From positions 1-60,369 of the forward strand of contig JAHEXI010000020.1 of NCBI GenBank assembly GCA_023252195.1: a stretch of DNA of 60,369 bases, written 5' to 3'. Below the pieces are notes generated by a model. The model was not told where the DNA came from and did no database searches. It saw only the letters and a program-made list of their open reading frames with translations. Each line of letters begins with the position of its first letter. The stretch's first letter is position 1. The position numbers and the translations under genes are program-made. Positions 1-9,253 of this stretch are shown piece by piece. This stretch comes from Pseudonocardiales bacterium. GTDB taxonomy: Bacteria; Actinomycetota; Actinomycetes; Mycobacteriales; Pseudonocardiaceae.

Positions 1-189
1 TGACCGGGCGCTCACCGCCGCGGCCGGCACCACCCGGACGCCCCGTTTCTCCAAGAAAACGCCCGGTTCTTCATCGCGACACTGCCTGGCCGAACCGAAC
101 CTCTGGGATCACCCGGCGGAGCGACCAAGATTAGGACCAATCGGCGTCGACCCACCTTTCGTGCACGACTATGGAGCCGGTATGAATTA

Positions 190-1211
190 ATCTTCTCAAG
201 CTGCGGCTCGATACTGTAATTCCAGTCGCCATGGAAATCATGCCTGGCGTGGGGTATCGACTCCTTCTGCTGGTCAGTGAGTTTGATTTTAATGGGGTAG
301 AGGTTTGGATCGAGTTCGCAGCGAACGGTCAAGCCCGTGGTGGTCGTGGTGTTGGCGATGAGGTTGACGATGGTTTGGTAAGTTTCGAGTGGTCGTCCGC
401 GCCAGTTGTGGGTGATTCTGGAAAAGAGTCGATGTTCAATCTTGTTCCACTTACTGGTTCCGGGTGGATAGTGGCAGACGGTGATTTCGAGTCCGGTTTC
501 CTTGGCCAGTCGGGCGAGTTCGAATTTCCAGAACCAGGGGCGATGTCCGTTGGATCCGCCACCGTCGGCGGTGATGAGAATCCGGCGGGCGTCGGGGTAC
601 TTTACCTTGCCGATCTGTCGCCACCATTTGTCGATGGTGGCCACGGCGAAAACCGACGTGTCGTGGTCGATGCCGACCGAGAACCAGGCGCTGTTATTGG
701 CCACGTCGTAGACCCATAGGGAATAGCTTTGCCGTCAGCCTGGCTGGGGAAGTCGTAGGTGGACACCTCGACTGGTTCGTTTTCCGGGTGCCATTCTCTG
801 CCGGCCTGAGAAAACCGCCCGACCAACTCTTTCCTTTTTGTATCGACGCTGATCACGGGGTCGCCGCTGGCGGGGAACTCTTCGGCGAGTGTGTTGATGT
901 ACCGGAACTGTGCGTCGCGGTCGGGGTGTTGACGTCCTTCCAGTTGACTTCGGCCTTCTTCCGCCCCCTCCGGGCGCTCGGACTCGATGACCGGACCCTT
1001 CAGGAACGTCACCGGCCAGGTCGGCCAGACCACGCTGAATTGTGCTCCGCGAAGCGCCAGTGGCCCGCTGCACGGCGCTGATCCCACCGCGGCCCCACGA
1101 TTTCGCCTCAGTCGCCATCGCCGCACGACGATCCCGCTCATTCAACCGGGGCAGCAGATCCGCCAAGCGTGCCTGCATCTCGCGGAAAGCGTCGCCATCC
1201 TTAGTGGTCAC
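190..1211 (-). pseudogene. Degenerate ISAzo13-type transposase
   Basis: This is the remnant of a DDE transposase of the ISAzo13 (Rhodopirellula-type) family. Three minus-strand frames together give the family's protein: an N-terminal helix-turn-helix region (about 1211-950), then the QHPDRDAQFRYIN and SVDTKRKELVG motifs (about 950-720), then VYDVANNSAW, ITADGGGSNG and PPGTSKWNKIEHRLFS (about 718-200). Two lesions are visible. A deletion near 945-955 joins the RxPGGG region directly to LEGRQHPDRD and, from memory of the family, removes about 75 codons. One base is missing near 718 inside a G run between IPYG and VYDV. The element cannot make a functional transposase. Terminal inverted repeats were not identified, so the IS ends are unknown. 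Confidence 0.85.
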
Positions 1212-1361
1212 AATGCAAATTGTTTCACGGGTTGATCATCTCAATGAAGACGACACGCACACAACTCAAAAATTCACTTGATTGAATTAGTTATTTATTT
1301 ACAGTGACTATGTCCCGCATGACGGGCCCGGGTGAAGGGTGGGATTGGCCTGAGCTGGGAA

Positions 1362-1742
1362 TCAGTGTGGCTGGTCGGCGACGCGGCAGGGGATGTCAGT
1401 GGTTTCTCCGAGGTGGTAGCTGGCGCACACGCGGTGGTAACCGTCGGCGATCTGCAGGGCGATTGCGTGACCGAGGTTGCCCCGAATCAGCAGGACGGGC
1501 GATAGCGCCTTGTTGTTTTTCACTTTGGCCAGGTCGGCTGCCACGTGTGGATCATCTTGCGCGAGCAGCGGAAGCCCGGATGCGCGCAATATGTCCTTGG
1601 CCTTGTATTGCTCGATGGGGGCAGTTTTGAGCTGCACGATCAGATTGCTCACCAGAGTACTCGTCGCGACCAGCGACAGGTAGGAGGCGGCGGCCGGGTA
1701 GTCGTGTGCTTCCGGCTCGGCTTTCCAGGTCACCTTGCTCAT
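1362..1742 (-). CDS. Conserved actinobacterial hypothetical protein, ParB/Srx-like motif
   Basis: The 126-residue protein is soluble with no signal peptide. Its C-terminal half has the pattern LSPVLLIRG followed by LQIADGYHRVCASYHL, which resembles the ParB/sulfiredoxin-like nucleotide-binding motif (GxxR-type GYHR here). I recall close homologues in many actinomycetes but no assigned function. The ATG at 1742 is preceded by a good AGGGAG ribosome binding site about 7 bases upstream. It lies 70 bp downstream of the SulP gene on the same strand and may be cotranscribed with it. The function is not known. Confidence 0.75.
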   Translation of the reverse strand: MSKVTWKAEPEAHDYPAAASYLSLVATSTLVSNLIVQLKTAPIEQYKAKDILRASGLPLLAQDDPHVAADLAKVKNNKALSPVLLIRGNLGHAIALQIADGYHRVCASYHLGETTDIPCRVADQPH

Positions 1743-1812
1743 ATGTGTGCTCCCTGCTCGCTGTGTGTGGGCCGAGGGTTATCGGGCACCGCGTCGCGTC
1801 ACGATCGAATCC

Positions 1813-3549
1813 TCATGTCGATGGTTGAGCGTCGGGGTCCGAGGTCGGGGTGGTGTCGTCGCGGTTGAAGGCTTCGAGGGCCGCTCCGGCGGTGTCGAAG
1901 TAGGCGTCTGTACCGACTGCGGTGGTGATTCCGTAGCGGTCCAGTTGAGCGCGGACCGGTTCGATGATGTTGGAAAGGACCAGGCGGGTGCCGTGGGCGT
2001 GTTGTTGTTGGTGAACGCGGATTAGGACGGAGGCGGCGGTGTAGTCCACGTCGCCGATGGCCGCGCCGTCCAGGCACAGCCAGGCCGGCGGGTCGGCGTG
2101 CTGGGTCAGGGTGGTGATGTCGGCGGCGAGCCGGGAGGCGTTGGCGAAGTAGAGGCTGGTGCCGAAGCGGTAAATGACCAGCCCATCGGTGGTGCGTATG
2201 CCCGCGGCGACGGGTTGCGACTGCCAGTGTCCTGCCTTTGATTTCACCAGCACGCTGCTGCGCGGGTCGTAGCTGTGGCGCAGGTGGTCGATGATGGAGG
2301 CCACGACGGCCAGCAGCACGCCCTGCTCCACACCGATGAATACCACTCCGGCCGCGGTGAGTGCCGCGACGAGGAACTCCTCACGACGCACGGTATAGAT
2401 GCGGCACATCCCGGCAACGTCGATCAGTTCGATGCCGATGAGGAACACCACGGTGGCCAAGACGGCAATCGGCAGGTAGGCCAGTGGCCCGGTGAGTATC
2501 AGCACGACCAGCAGCACGACCACGGCAGCGGTCAGCTGGGAGAGTTGGCTGCGGCCTCCGGCGCCATCGACCATCTGAGTTTTGGTGGGGCTGCCATTGA
2601 CGACGAAGGTGCCGGTGAACGCGGCGGAGAGGTTGGCGCCGGCCAGGCCGAGCAGGTCGCGATCCTCGTTGACGGTCTCGTCGTAGTTGGCCGCGTAGGC
2701 CCGAGATGTCGCAGCGCTTTGAGCTACGATCACCACGAACATCGACACCGCGGTGGGCAGCAGCCGGCTGAGGTCGCCTAGAGCGAGGCTCGGGGTGCTC
2801 AGGTGCGGAAGCCCGGATGGGACCAGGCCCAGCAGATCTACCCTGTATCCGGCCAGGTTCACGACCCGGCTGAGGGCGATCGCGCCGACGACAGCGATCA
2901 GTGCACCGGGTACCCGGCGAGTCAGCCGCCTGATCCCGACGACCAGCATGATCACCCCGAGGGAGACCAGCGCAGCAGCCGCGTTGGTGTGGGGAATCGC
3001 TTTCAGGGTGTCGATGAGCTTGGTCGCGGTGTGACTGCCCGCGGCGCGGACCCCGAGCATGTCGGCTAGCTGCCCGGAGGCGACCTGAATGCCGACTCCA
3101 GTCAGGAAACCCACCAGCACGGTTCGAGACAGGAAGTTCGCCAGGAAACCCAACCGCACCAACCGGGCAAGCAGCAGAAGCGCTCCCACGAGCAGCACAG
3201 CCGTCCCGGCGAGCTGCACATAGCGAGACGAACCGACCCCGGCCACGCCGACCAGCCCGGCGGCCAGGATCGCCGCGGTGCCCGAGTCCGCCGCCACCAC
3301 CAGATGCCGGGAAGACCCCAGCAGCGCGAACACCACCATCGGAACCAGCATCGTGTACAGACCGCTGACCACCGGCATACCAGCAATGCGGGCATAACCC
3401 AGGACCTCCGGAACCGCCAGCGCCGCCAACGTCACGCCGGCCACAGCGTCCGGGCCCAGCCGGGATCTCCCGATCGGCAGCAGACCCCCAAGCACCGGCA
3501 ACCTCACGCGGCTCACCTTGCCCGCACTCGCGATCGATGACACCAACAA
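1813..3549 (-). CDS. SulP family anion permease with STAS domain
   Basis: This is a SulP/SLC26-type inner-membrane transporter for sulfate, bicarbonate or a similar anion. The N-terminal about 400 residues form many hydrophobic helices, beginning with the typical stretch VAGVTLAALAVPEVLGYA. A C-terminal STAS domain covers about residues 450-560 (GLVIYRFGTSLYFANASRLA, then LDGAAIGDVDYTAASVL). The length is normal for the family. The substrate cannot be read from the sequence; no carbonic anhydrase or sulfate-assimilation gene is adjacent. The longest frame begins with a weak TTG codon at 3549, and a GTG at about 3513 is an alternative start. Confidence 0.88.
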   Translation of the reverse strand: MLVSSIASAGKVSRVRLPVLGGLLPIGRSRLGPDAVAGVTLAALAVPEVLGYARIAGMPVVSGLYTMLVPMVVFALLGSSRHLVVAADSGTAAILAAGLVGVAGVGSSRYVQLAGTAVLLVGALLLLARLVRLGFLANFLSRTVLVGFLTGVGIQVASGQLADMLGVRAAGSHTATKLIDTLKAIPHTNAAAALVSLGVIMLVVGIRRLTRRVPGALIAVVGAIALSRVVNLAGYRVDLLGLVPSGLPHLSTPSLALGDLSRLLPTAVSMFVVIVAQSAATSRAYAANYDETVNEDRDLLGLAGANLSAAFTGTFVVNGSPTKTQMVDGAGGRSQLSQLTAAVVVLLVVLILTGPLAYLPIAVLATVVFLIGIELIDVAGMCRIYTVRREEFLVAALTAAGVVFIGVEQGVLLAVVASIIDHLRHSYDPRSSVLVKSKAGHWQSQPVAAGIRTTDGLVIYRFGTSLYFANASRLAADITTLTQHADPPAWLCLDGAAIGDVDYTAASVLIRVHQQQHAHGTRLVLSNIIEPVRAQLDRYGITTAVGTDAYFDTAGAALEAFNRDDTTPTSDPDAQPST

Positions 3550-3781
3550 GCTAGCGCTGGCTGATCAGGTCAGCTGTCTCATCGTGCCGGCGTTGCCGGG
3601 AAGGTGGCGTCGGGCTGACGCGGCACAGCGTTACGTCACGACGCGCTCTGTCGCGACGACGCATCAGCCCTGCCTGCGCGAGCAGGTCATTCGTCAACTC
3701 CTCACCGGGCACGGGCAACCCGGCTGGCGGTGGCATTGCGTCAGGCGGTGGACGAGGCCGTTGCGGCGAACATGAGAGGGG

Positions 3782-4095
3782 TCAGTACGCGATCCCGATC
3801 GCCTTTCTGAGAGTCGCCGGATCGTTCAGCGCGGCAAGCATGGCGTGGGCCGCATCAGCGCGGGAGATCGCGTAGCCGTGTGGCACGTTCCCGCCGACAA
3901 CGGTCCGATAGGTACCGGTCAGCGGCTTGTTCACGAGCTTGGGCGGCCGCACGACCGTCCAGTCCGTGGCGCTGCGCCGGATCTCGTCCTCCATCTCGGC
4001 CAGATCCGCGTAGAGGTCCCGGAACAGGGCGCTGACGAACGGGCAGCACAATCCGGCGGTTGATGAAACTGTCGCCTTCCGGCGCCGGACCGACC
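3782..4095 (-). pseudogene. NAD(P)H-binding oxidoreductase, 5'-truncated fragment
   Basis: Only the C-terminal part of an atypical SDR/NmrA-like NAD(P)H-binding protein remains. It reads GPAPEGDSFINRRIVLP (about 4095-4045, one frame), then FVSALFRDLYADLAEMEDEI and DWTVVRPPKLVNKPLTG down to a stop at 3782 in another frame, so there is a frameshift near 4045. The Rossmann nucleotide-binding N-terminus is missing. Homology stops at about 4090, exactly where the facing MarR fragment begins, which points to one deletion removing both 5' ends. Confidence 0.75.
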
Positions 4096-4418
4096 CCGAC
4101 GCCATGGGCATCCACCGCAACGTGATGGTCGGCCTCGTCGACGAACTCGAGGATCGAGGACTCACCGAACGCCGCCGCCACCCCGCCGATCGGCGCGCCC
4201 ACGCCATCCACCTCACCGCAGCCGCCCACGACCTGCTCCGCCGTGCCCAACGTGTCGCCGACGAGCACGAGGCGGAACTGCTCGCGGGAATCGGCGAGGA
4301 CGACCGCACCTACCTCATCGCGCTCCTACAATACCTCGCTGACCACACTGGACTTCCGACCGGCGTCCACCCCGGACTGCACGACAACCAACCGTCCGCG
4401 ACCAGCCGGCGGTGCTGA
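4092..4418 (+). pseudogene. MarR family regulator, 5'-truncated fragment
   Basis: This is the C-terminal part of a MarR-type winged-helix regulator. The recognition helix and wing are clear (MGIHRNVMVGLVDELEDRGL followed by TERRRHPADRRAHAIHL), then the C-terminal dimerisation helix and a stop at 4418. The first about 50-60 residues of a normal MarR protein (dimerisation helix and first DNA-binding helices) are absent. An ATG at 4104 could start a short protein but lacks a convincing ribosome binding site. It is the former divergent partner of the oxidoreductase fragment on the other strand. Confidence 0.75.
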
Positions 4419-4898
4419 CACGGCTTCGTAACACGGTGCGTTTGCGTCGTCGCAGTCTCTCGGCTTCTCTTCACCCACGTCGCAAGCCACGGTACGAGCT
4501 TCAGGTTCAGCAGGTAGCTCACCCTTGGGTGCTCTCCGTCGGCCCGTTCGAGGGCTGACGCCTCCGCGTATAACGCATAGTAGCTGCCGTGCCACTCCTT
4601 GACATCACTTGAGACGCACTCTAGGGTCACTCCCGGTCGGGGACCGTACCCATTTCGAGGGGGTCGTCCTGCACCGATCGGCACATGAGAGAGATCAATC
4701 GTATCGGCACAAGCCCGTGGCGTGGTGTGACGCCCCGGTTCTCGGGTAGGGCGCGTTCTATTTTCCTTCAGTGCGATCTTGAACGTGATTCGCTGGTTGT
4801 GTTGATTGTCGATTGGACCATGTCATCGGACGTCCTCTTTCAGTTATCCGCTCTGGCCCGGCTCGCCGGGGGGGTTTGTTAAGCAGGGAGCCGTGCAA
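4419..4898. other. Intergenic stretch with no supported gene
   Basis: I see no gene I can support here. A minus-strand frame (about 4684-4440) is open but matches nothing I recognise, and its second half overlaps the MarR fragment. The last part must contain the promoter of the gene starting at 4899; a GGGAG ribosome binding site is present at 4886-4890. Confidence 0.5.
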
Positions 4899-6272
4899 AT
4901 GAACGTTCGCTGGTTGCATTCACACCGAGTCTTAGTGGCGTCGATGGTGGCTGCCATGCTCGTGGTGGGAATGCTGGTCGTCCTGGTAGTTCGCCAACAG
5001 CAGAGCCAGGCGAGTCAGGTCTACCTCGAAGCAGGTGGTAATGTCGGCGCTCATCCCTTTATCCCACTGAGATTGCCACCCCCAGTGGCGGGGGGAAACC
5101 AAAGTAGCGAAGCTGGATCAGTTCAGACGACTGCGGACACGGACGATCGGACAGTCAGCGATCCAGAGCGGCTCATCTCGTACCTGAGCAGTCATCCGCA
5201 AGCGGCGACAGCTTGGGTGCAAGCACTTAATTCCGACCCAACGCTAAGCTGGAGCGGCGGCAACCGGGTCGATGTGCAGCAGATCCCAGCTTACATTCAT
5301 GAACTTACGCCGCGTCGCCTCGATGAGGACCTCAGAGTCACCGATTATCAATTCACCAACGGTGTTGCGGTCGCCGTACAATCGATTCTACAGAAGGGTT
5401 CTGCTGTTTTTGTTGACTCCAGGGGCGTTTCCCGTGTGCGATGTGTCAGTGGTAGCCCACTGGCTCCCATGATCCGACTGAAGCGGTCGGAAACTTATCG
5501 GGGCACACGGTGGCCCGACTTCCAGCCACAACGGGTCATCGTGATCCAACGTGGCCGGCAATGCGCGCACGACGAATATTACGATGGCGATCGCTGCCGG
5601 CAGATTGCAAGCTGTCCGCAGGGTGAGTACCGCGGTGATGGTGGTCGGTGCGATCACCCGGGTCCTCCGGAGCGGCAAGATGTGCGTGGGTTATCGGACG
5701 AGCCCGGGCGGGGTGGACTGCCGAATGAGCCGAAGCAGCCTGACTCGCCCAAGCAGCCCGACCAGCCCAGCCACCCTGACCAGCCCAACCACCCTGACCA
5801 GGCCAAGCAGGCCGAGCAGCCCAAGCACCCTGACCAGGCAGAGCAGGCCAAGCACCCTGACCAGCCCCAGCAGCCGAAGCAGGGCGAGCAGGCCAAGCAG
5901 CCCGAGCAGGCCAAGCAGCCCGAGCAGGCCAAGCACCCTGACCGGGCCCAGCAGCCGAAGCAGGGCGAGCAGGCCAAGCAGCCCGAGCAGGCCAAGCAGC
6001 CCGAGCAGGCCAAGCACCCTGACCGGGCCCAGCAGCCGAAGCAGGGCGAGCAGGCCAAGCAGCCGAAGCAGCCGAAGCAGCCGAAGCAGCCGAAGCAGCC
6101 GAAGCAGCCCGAGCAGCCCAAGCAGCCCGAGCAGCCCGAGCAGGCCAAGCACCCTGACCGGGCCCAGCAGCCGAAGCAGGCCGAGCAGTCCAACCAGGCC
6201 GAGCAGTCCAACCAGGTGGACAACCCCGAGAGTCCCGATCAGCCGGGCGCACACAGGGGCAAGTCCAGCTAA
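4899..6272 (+). CDS. Membrane-anchored DUF6777-like protein with Lys/Gln/Pro repeat tail
   Basis: The 457-residue envelope protein starts at the ATG at 4899, 8 bases after AGGGAG; an earlier ATG at 4806 has no site. One transmembrane segment covers about residues 11-31, with the remainder presumably outside. Residues about 42-217 resemble DUF6777 (YLEAGGNVGAHPF, then IPAYIHELTPRRLDEDLRV, VFVDSRGVSRVRC and YRGTRWPDF). A short Cys-containing segment follows (C222, C233, C239, C251), then a hydrophilic tail from about residue 279 made of PKQ, PEQ, AKQ and HPDQ units. The tail has near-perfect 81-bp DNA repeats and should be extended and very polar, perhaps spanning the cell wall. No function is known. 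Confidence 0.75.
   Translation: MNVRWLHSHRVLVASMVAAMLVVGMLVVLVVRQQQSQASQVYLEAGGNVGAHPFIPLRLPPPVAGGNQSSEAGSVQTTADTDDRTVSDPERLISYLSSHPQAATAWVQALNSDPTLSWSGGNRVDVQQIPAYIHELTPRRLDEDLRVTDYQFTNGVAVAVQSILQKGSAVFVDSRGVSRVRCVSGSPLAPMIRLKRSETYRGTRWPDFQPQRVIVIQRGRQCAHDEYYDGDRCRQIASCPQGEYRGDGGRCDHPGPPERQDVRGLSDEPGRGGLPNEPKQPDSPKQPDQPSHPDQPNHPDQAKQAEQPKHPDQAEQAKHPDQPQQPKQGEQAKQPEQAKQPEQAKHPDRAQQPKQGEQAKQPEQAKQPEQAKHPDRAQQPKQGEQAKQPKQPKQPKQPKQPKQPEQPKQPEQPEQAKHPDRAQQPKQAEQSNQAEQSNQVDNPESPDQPGAHRGKSS
5883..6044 (+). repeat. Two tandem 81-bp coding repeats
   Basis: Two essentially identical 81-bp units (5883-5963 and 5964-6044) each encode 27 residues rich in EQAKQP and ending in HPDRAQQPKQ. A third, diverged unit begins at 6045 and gives way to a run of PKQ triplets. 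Unit length is a multiple of three, so copy number can change without breaking the reading frame. Confidence 0.9.
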
Positions 6273-6380
6273 GCAGGGACCACCTGTGTATCGCTGATCC
6301 TGGCCTTCTACCCAACCCACTTCTTCGCGGTGCGCGCATCTATGCCGTGTCCTACGGATCTTCCTGTCAGCTCTCTTTCT

Positions 6381-6440
6381 CCGGAACTCCACAGCAGCGC
6401 TGTCCACGGCGGGCAGAACAGCTCTGCTGTGGAGTTCGGG
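6381..6440. repeat. 60-bp imperfect palindrome between convergent genes
   Basis: The arms 6381-6403 and 6418-6440 match at 21 of 23 positions around a 14-base loop. The outer part reads GGAACTCCACAGCAG. It lies between the ends of the convergent genes at 6272 and 6514, so it could act as a bidirectional terminator, though no T-run follows. It shares length and a GAACTC(G/C)AC outer motif with the palindromes at 29286 and 34606. Confidence 0.8.
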
Positions 6441-6513
6441 AGCCTGAGTGCAACCTCACATCACCGGACAGGGCCTGGAGGCGGGTGCATTCTCGAGGCA
6501 GGGATACTGATCT

Positions 6514-7365
6514 TCAGTAGGTGGTCGCCGATTCGGTGGTCTGGTTGAGGTGAAGCAGCTGCCGGGTCTCCGCGGGACTGGCCGGGTAACGGTCGTACTC
6601 CGCGCAGAGATCGGCTAACCGGGCCACCAGCTCTGCGTTGGACTGGGCCAGCCGTCCCTTCTCGTAGTAGATGTTGTCTTCCAAGCCGGTGCGGACGTGC
6701 CCGCCGCGGCGCAATGCCCACCGGTTGGCCTCCAGCTGGAACCGGCCGGTCGCGGCGCAGGTCCATGTCGCGTCCGGGATAAGCTCCCGCAGCTCCGACA
6801 GGAAGAAGTCGAGAATCGACTCCTTGGGCGGCAAGGTGTTCTTGATCCCCATCACGAGCTGGACGTGCGGCGGCGGCGCGAGCAGTCCTCGCTTGAGTAG
6901 CTCGACGCAGCTGTAGAGCATCGCGAAGTCGAAGATCTCGATTTCCGGCTTGATGTCGAGGTCCAGCATCCGTGCGGCTTGCTGCTCGACAAGCTGCGGC
7001 GGGTTCTCATACACCGAGGTTGCGAAGTTGACCGAGCCGGTGGACAGCGAAGCCATCTCCGGCCGGACCTCAAGGCACGAGAACCGCTCGTCCGGGCTGC
7101 GACCCCGGCCTCCAGTGGACAACTGCACGATCGCGTCCGGGCGCTCGCGCTTGATCCCGTCATAGACGGTCCGGTACCGGTCCACATCCGAGCTCGGACG
7201 CTGTTGGTCGTCACGTACGTGCACGTGCACGATGGTCGCGCCAGCGTCGATGGCCTCTACCGCGGACACCACCTGCTCCTCGGGGGTCACGGGGACGGCA
7301 GGGTTGTCCGCCTTCGTGGGAATGGACCCGGTGATAGCGACAGTAATGGCCGCAGGGGTGGCCAT
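6514..7365 (-). CDS. Beta-keto acid cleavage enzyme (BKACE/Kce family)
   Basis: This 283-residue TIM-barrel enzyme belongs to the family that splits a beta-keto acid with acetyl-CoA to give acetoacetate and a CoA ester; the founding member is 3-keto-5-aminohexanoate cleavage enzyme. The metal-binding motif HVHVRD is at residues 47-52, preceded by AGATIV, and the family's NxxP-type C-terminal region (GLEDNIYYEKG) is present. The ATG at 7365 sits behind a strong AGGAGAGGAGG. It is divergent from the maleylacetate reductase-like gene with 75 bp between them, suggesting a shared catabolic role. The actual keto acid cannot be deduced. Confidence 0.85.
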   Translation of the reverse strand: MATPAAITVAITGSIPTKADNPAVPVTPEEQVVSAVEAIDAGATIVHVHVRDDQQRPSSDVDRYRTVYDGIKRERPDAIVQLSTGGRGRSPDERFSCLEVRPEMASLSTGSVNFATSVYENPPQLVEQQAARMLDLDIKPEIEIFDFAMLYSCVELLKRGLLAPPPHVQLVMGIKNTLPPKESILDFFLSELRELIPDATWTCAATGRFQLEANRWALRRGGHVRTGLEDNIYYEKGRLAQSNAELVARLADLCAEYDRYPASPAETRQLLHLNQTTESATTY

Positions 7366-7440
7366 TGCGCCTCCTCTCCTTGGGCATCTAGCATTGCGCA
7401 GCTGTAACCCCGGGGCCACAGTGACAGGGGGCTGTAGCCA

Positions 7441-8523
7441 GTGGATTTTGTGTACGACGTGCCTGCGTCCAGGGTCGTTTTCGGCGCTGGCCGGATACAG
7501 CAGGTGCCCGATGAGGTCGAGCGGCTCGGGGCGCAGCGGGTCCTACTCATCGCCGGTGGCCGGCAGAAGAAGTACGCCGACGAGCTGGCGACCGCGCTCG
7601 GGTCTCGCGTGGTTGACCGCATCGGTGAGGTCGTCATGCACGTCCCGGTAACCCTGGCCACGGCCGCATCCGAGCGGACCGAACAATCCGGCGCGGACCT
7701 GTTGGTCTGCCTGGGCGGAGGTTCGGCGATCGGGCTAGCCAAGGCCGTCGCGCTGCGAACAAGGTTGCCCATCCTCGCGGTCCCCACCACCTACGCCGGC
7801 AGCGAGATGACGCCGATCTGGGGACTGACCGACGGCGGTCGCAAGACCACCGGCCGCGACAGCACCGTGCGGCCCGCAACGGTGGTTTACGACCCTGCGC
7901 TCACCACGTCGTTACCGCCCGATATGTCCGCCGCGAGCGGGATGAACGCTCTCGCTCACCTCATCGAGGGCCTGTACGCACCCGACGCCTCACCGGTCAC
8001 CGCCGTGCTCGCCGAGGAAGGGATCCGCGCCCTGGCCGACGCGTTGCCGCGGGTGGTCGTCGCACCCGGTGATCTCGACGCCCGTACCGACGCCCTCTAC
8101 GGCGCGTGGTTGGCGGGCTGGGTGGTAGGAACCGCCGCGATGGGCCTGCACCACAAGATCTGTCATGTGCTCGGAGGGGCCTACGACCTGCCGCACGCCG
8201 GCACTCATTCCGCGGTGCTGCCCTTCGTCACGGCCTACAACGCTCCTGCGGTGCCGGCGGCGATGGCCCGCGCAGCCCGTGCGCTCGGCGCGCAGGATCC
8301 GGCCCGTGCGCTGTGGGAGCTGGCCGAACGGATCGGCGCGCCGACATCGCTCGCGCAGGTCGGCTTCGATCCCGGCCGAATTCACGAGGCCGCCCGGCTG
8401 GTCGTCGAGACTCCCCCGGTCAATCCCCACCCGATCGACGAAGCGGCCATACAAGAGCTGCTTCGTGGCGCAGACGCCGGCCTGATCCCCGGGGCTCAAG
8501 GTCACGTCGCACAGCCTCTGTGA
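7441..8523 (+). CDS. Maleylacetate reductase-like iron-containing alcohol dehydrogenase
   Basis: The 360-residue enzyme starts at a GTG, 9 bases after AGGGGG. It has the two-domain layout of group III iron alcohol dehydrogenases: an N-terminal NAD(P)-binding half with LGGGSAIGLAKA (about 91-102) and PTTYAGSEMT (115-124), and a C-terminal helical half with His173 and HHKICHVLGG...HAGTHS (237-257). This pattern fits maleylacetate reductase, which reduces maleylacetate to 3-oxoadipate in the hydroxyquinol and chlorocatechol pathways. No ring-cleaving dioxygenase is in the window, so the substrate is an inference from family. Confidence 0.85.
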   Translation: MDFVYDVPASRVVFGAGRIQQVPDEVERLGAQRVLLIAGGRQKKYADELATALGSRVVDRIGEVVMHVPVTLATAASERTEQSGADLLVCLGGGSAIGLAKAVALRTRLPILAVPTTYAGSEMTPIWGLTDGGRKTTGRDSTVRPATVVYDPALTTSLPPDMSAASGMNALAHLIEGLYAPDASPVTAVLAEEGIRALADALPRVVVAPGDLDARTDALYGAWLAGWVVGTAAMGLHHKICHVLGGAYDLPHAGTHSAVLPFVTAYNAPAVPAAMARAARALGAQDPARALWELAERIGAPTSLAQVGFDPGRIHEAARLVVETPPVNPHPIDEAAIQELLRGADAGLIPGAQGHVAQPL

Positions 8524-8533
8524 TTGGTGCGAT

Positions 8534-9253
8534 CTACCGTGAGTCATGCGTGCTCGGCCCCTGGTCATCTACAAGCGGCGCCCCGCCCGCAGCGAAGGCA
8601 TCGAGATCTTTGGCGATGTGCAATTGCTCGACTTCTGGCTGGAGCGAATCGGCTTCGGGTGATCGCAGGCGATGGTCATGCCTTCGCGGTGGCACCGCCA
8701 CACCGTCCTGCGGTGTGGCGAACAGGATCTCCGCCACGAACATGGCACGGCGGGTGGGAGTGGTGTAGGCGTGAAAGACCAAAAAATCGTGCCGGTGGGT
8801 GTGTAGCACGTCCTGCCCGCCCGGATTCTGGTACGCATCGTCGAGCGTGTGCTCGTTGAGTAGCTCCCTCTGGTGTTTGGCGAACTGATCGCACAGCTCG
8901 TCCGCGGTCGCGTAGTTGATGAAGTACCGGCCGCTGTTGTAGGCGTTGCCCGAGTAGAACAGCACGTACTTACCGTTGCCACCGGTCAGGAGCCTCGAAC
9001 TCTGCACCGGAACATGAAAGTTTCGAGCTCCGTAGCGGCTGGTCGTGGAGTAGGCGTAGTAGGTGCCGTCGACCGACAGGACCGTCGGGTCCGCGAAATC
9101 GTGCGGAATCGACGGCTCAATCGGCGCTGGCCGCACCGCCCCGGTGGTCATCGCGACCACCGCCGCGACCGCCGGCACGGTCATCAGTGGGTTCCGCCAG
9201 CCGCGACCCGCAAACCGAGACATCGCCACGAAAGCTACGGCAAGCACCTTCAA
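8534..9253 (-). pseudogene. GH43-type glycoside hydrolase with internal deletion
   Basis: The open frame of 239 codons begins with a hydrophobic signal-like segment. It then shows the first GH43 blade (HDFADPTVLSVDGTYYAYST) with the expected catalytic Asp. At about residue 85 (near 9000) it jumps directly to a late part of the fold (GNGKYVLFYSGNAYNSGRYF, then NPGGQDVLHTHRHDFLVFH). The middle blades, including the general acid Glu region, are missing. The last about 45 codons (8534-8680) do not look like the family and are probably out of frame. I read this as a decayed secreted glycosidase. Confidence 0.7.

Noticed and set aside
3551-3736. Minus-strand frame upstream of SulP
   Set aside because: 61 codons, Arg-rich, no start signal or known relative; it is probably the promoter region.
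5536-6407. Several long frames on both strands across the DUF6777 repeat region
   Set aside because: They are shadows of the tandem repeat. Only the 4899 frame has a ribosome binding site, a signal/anchor helix and a recognisable domain.
8545-8664. Plus-strand frame of 39 codons (ends FWLERIGFG)
   Set aside because: No ribosome binding site or known relative; overlaps the decayed GH43 end.
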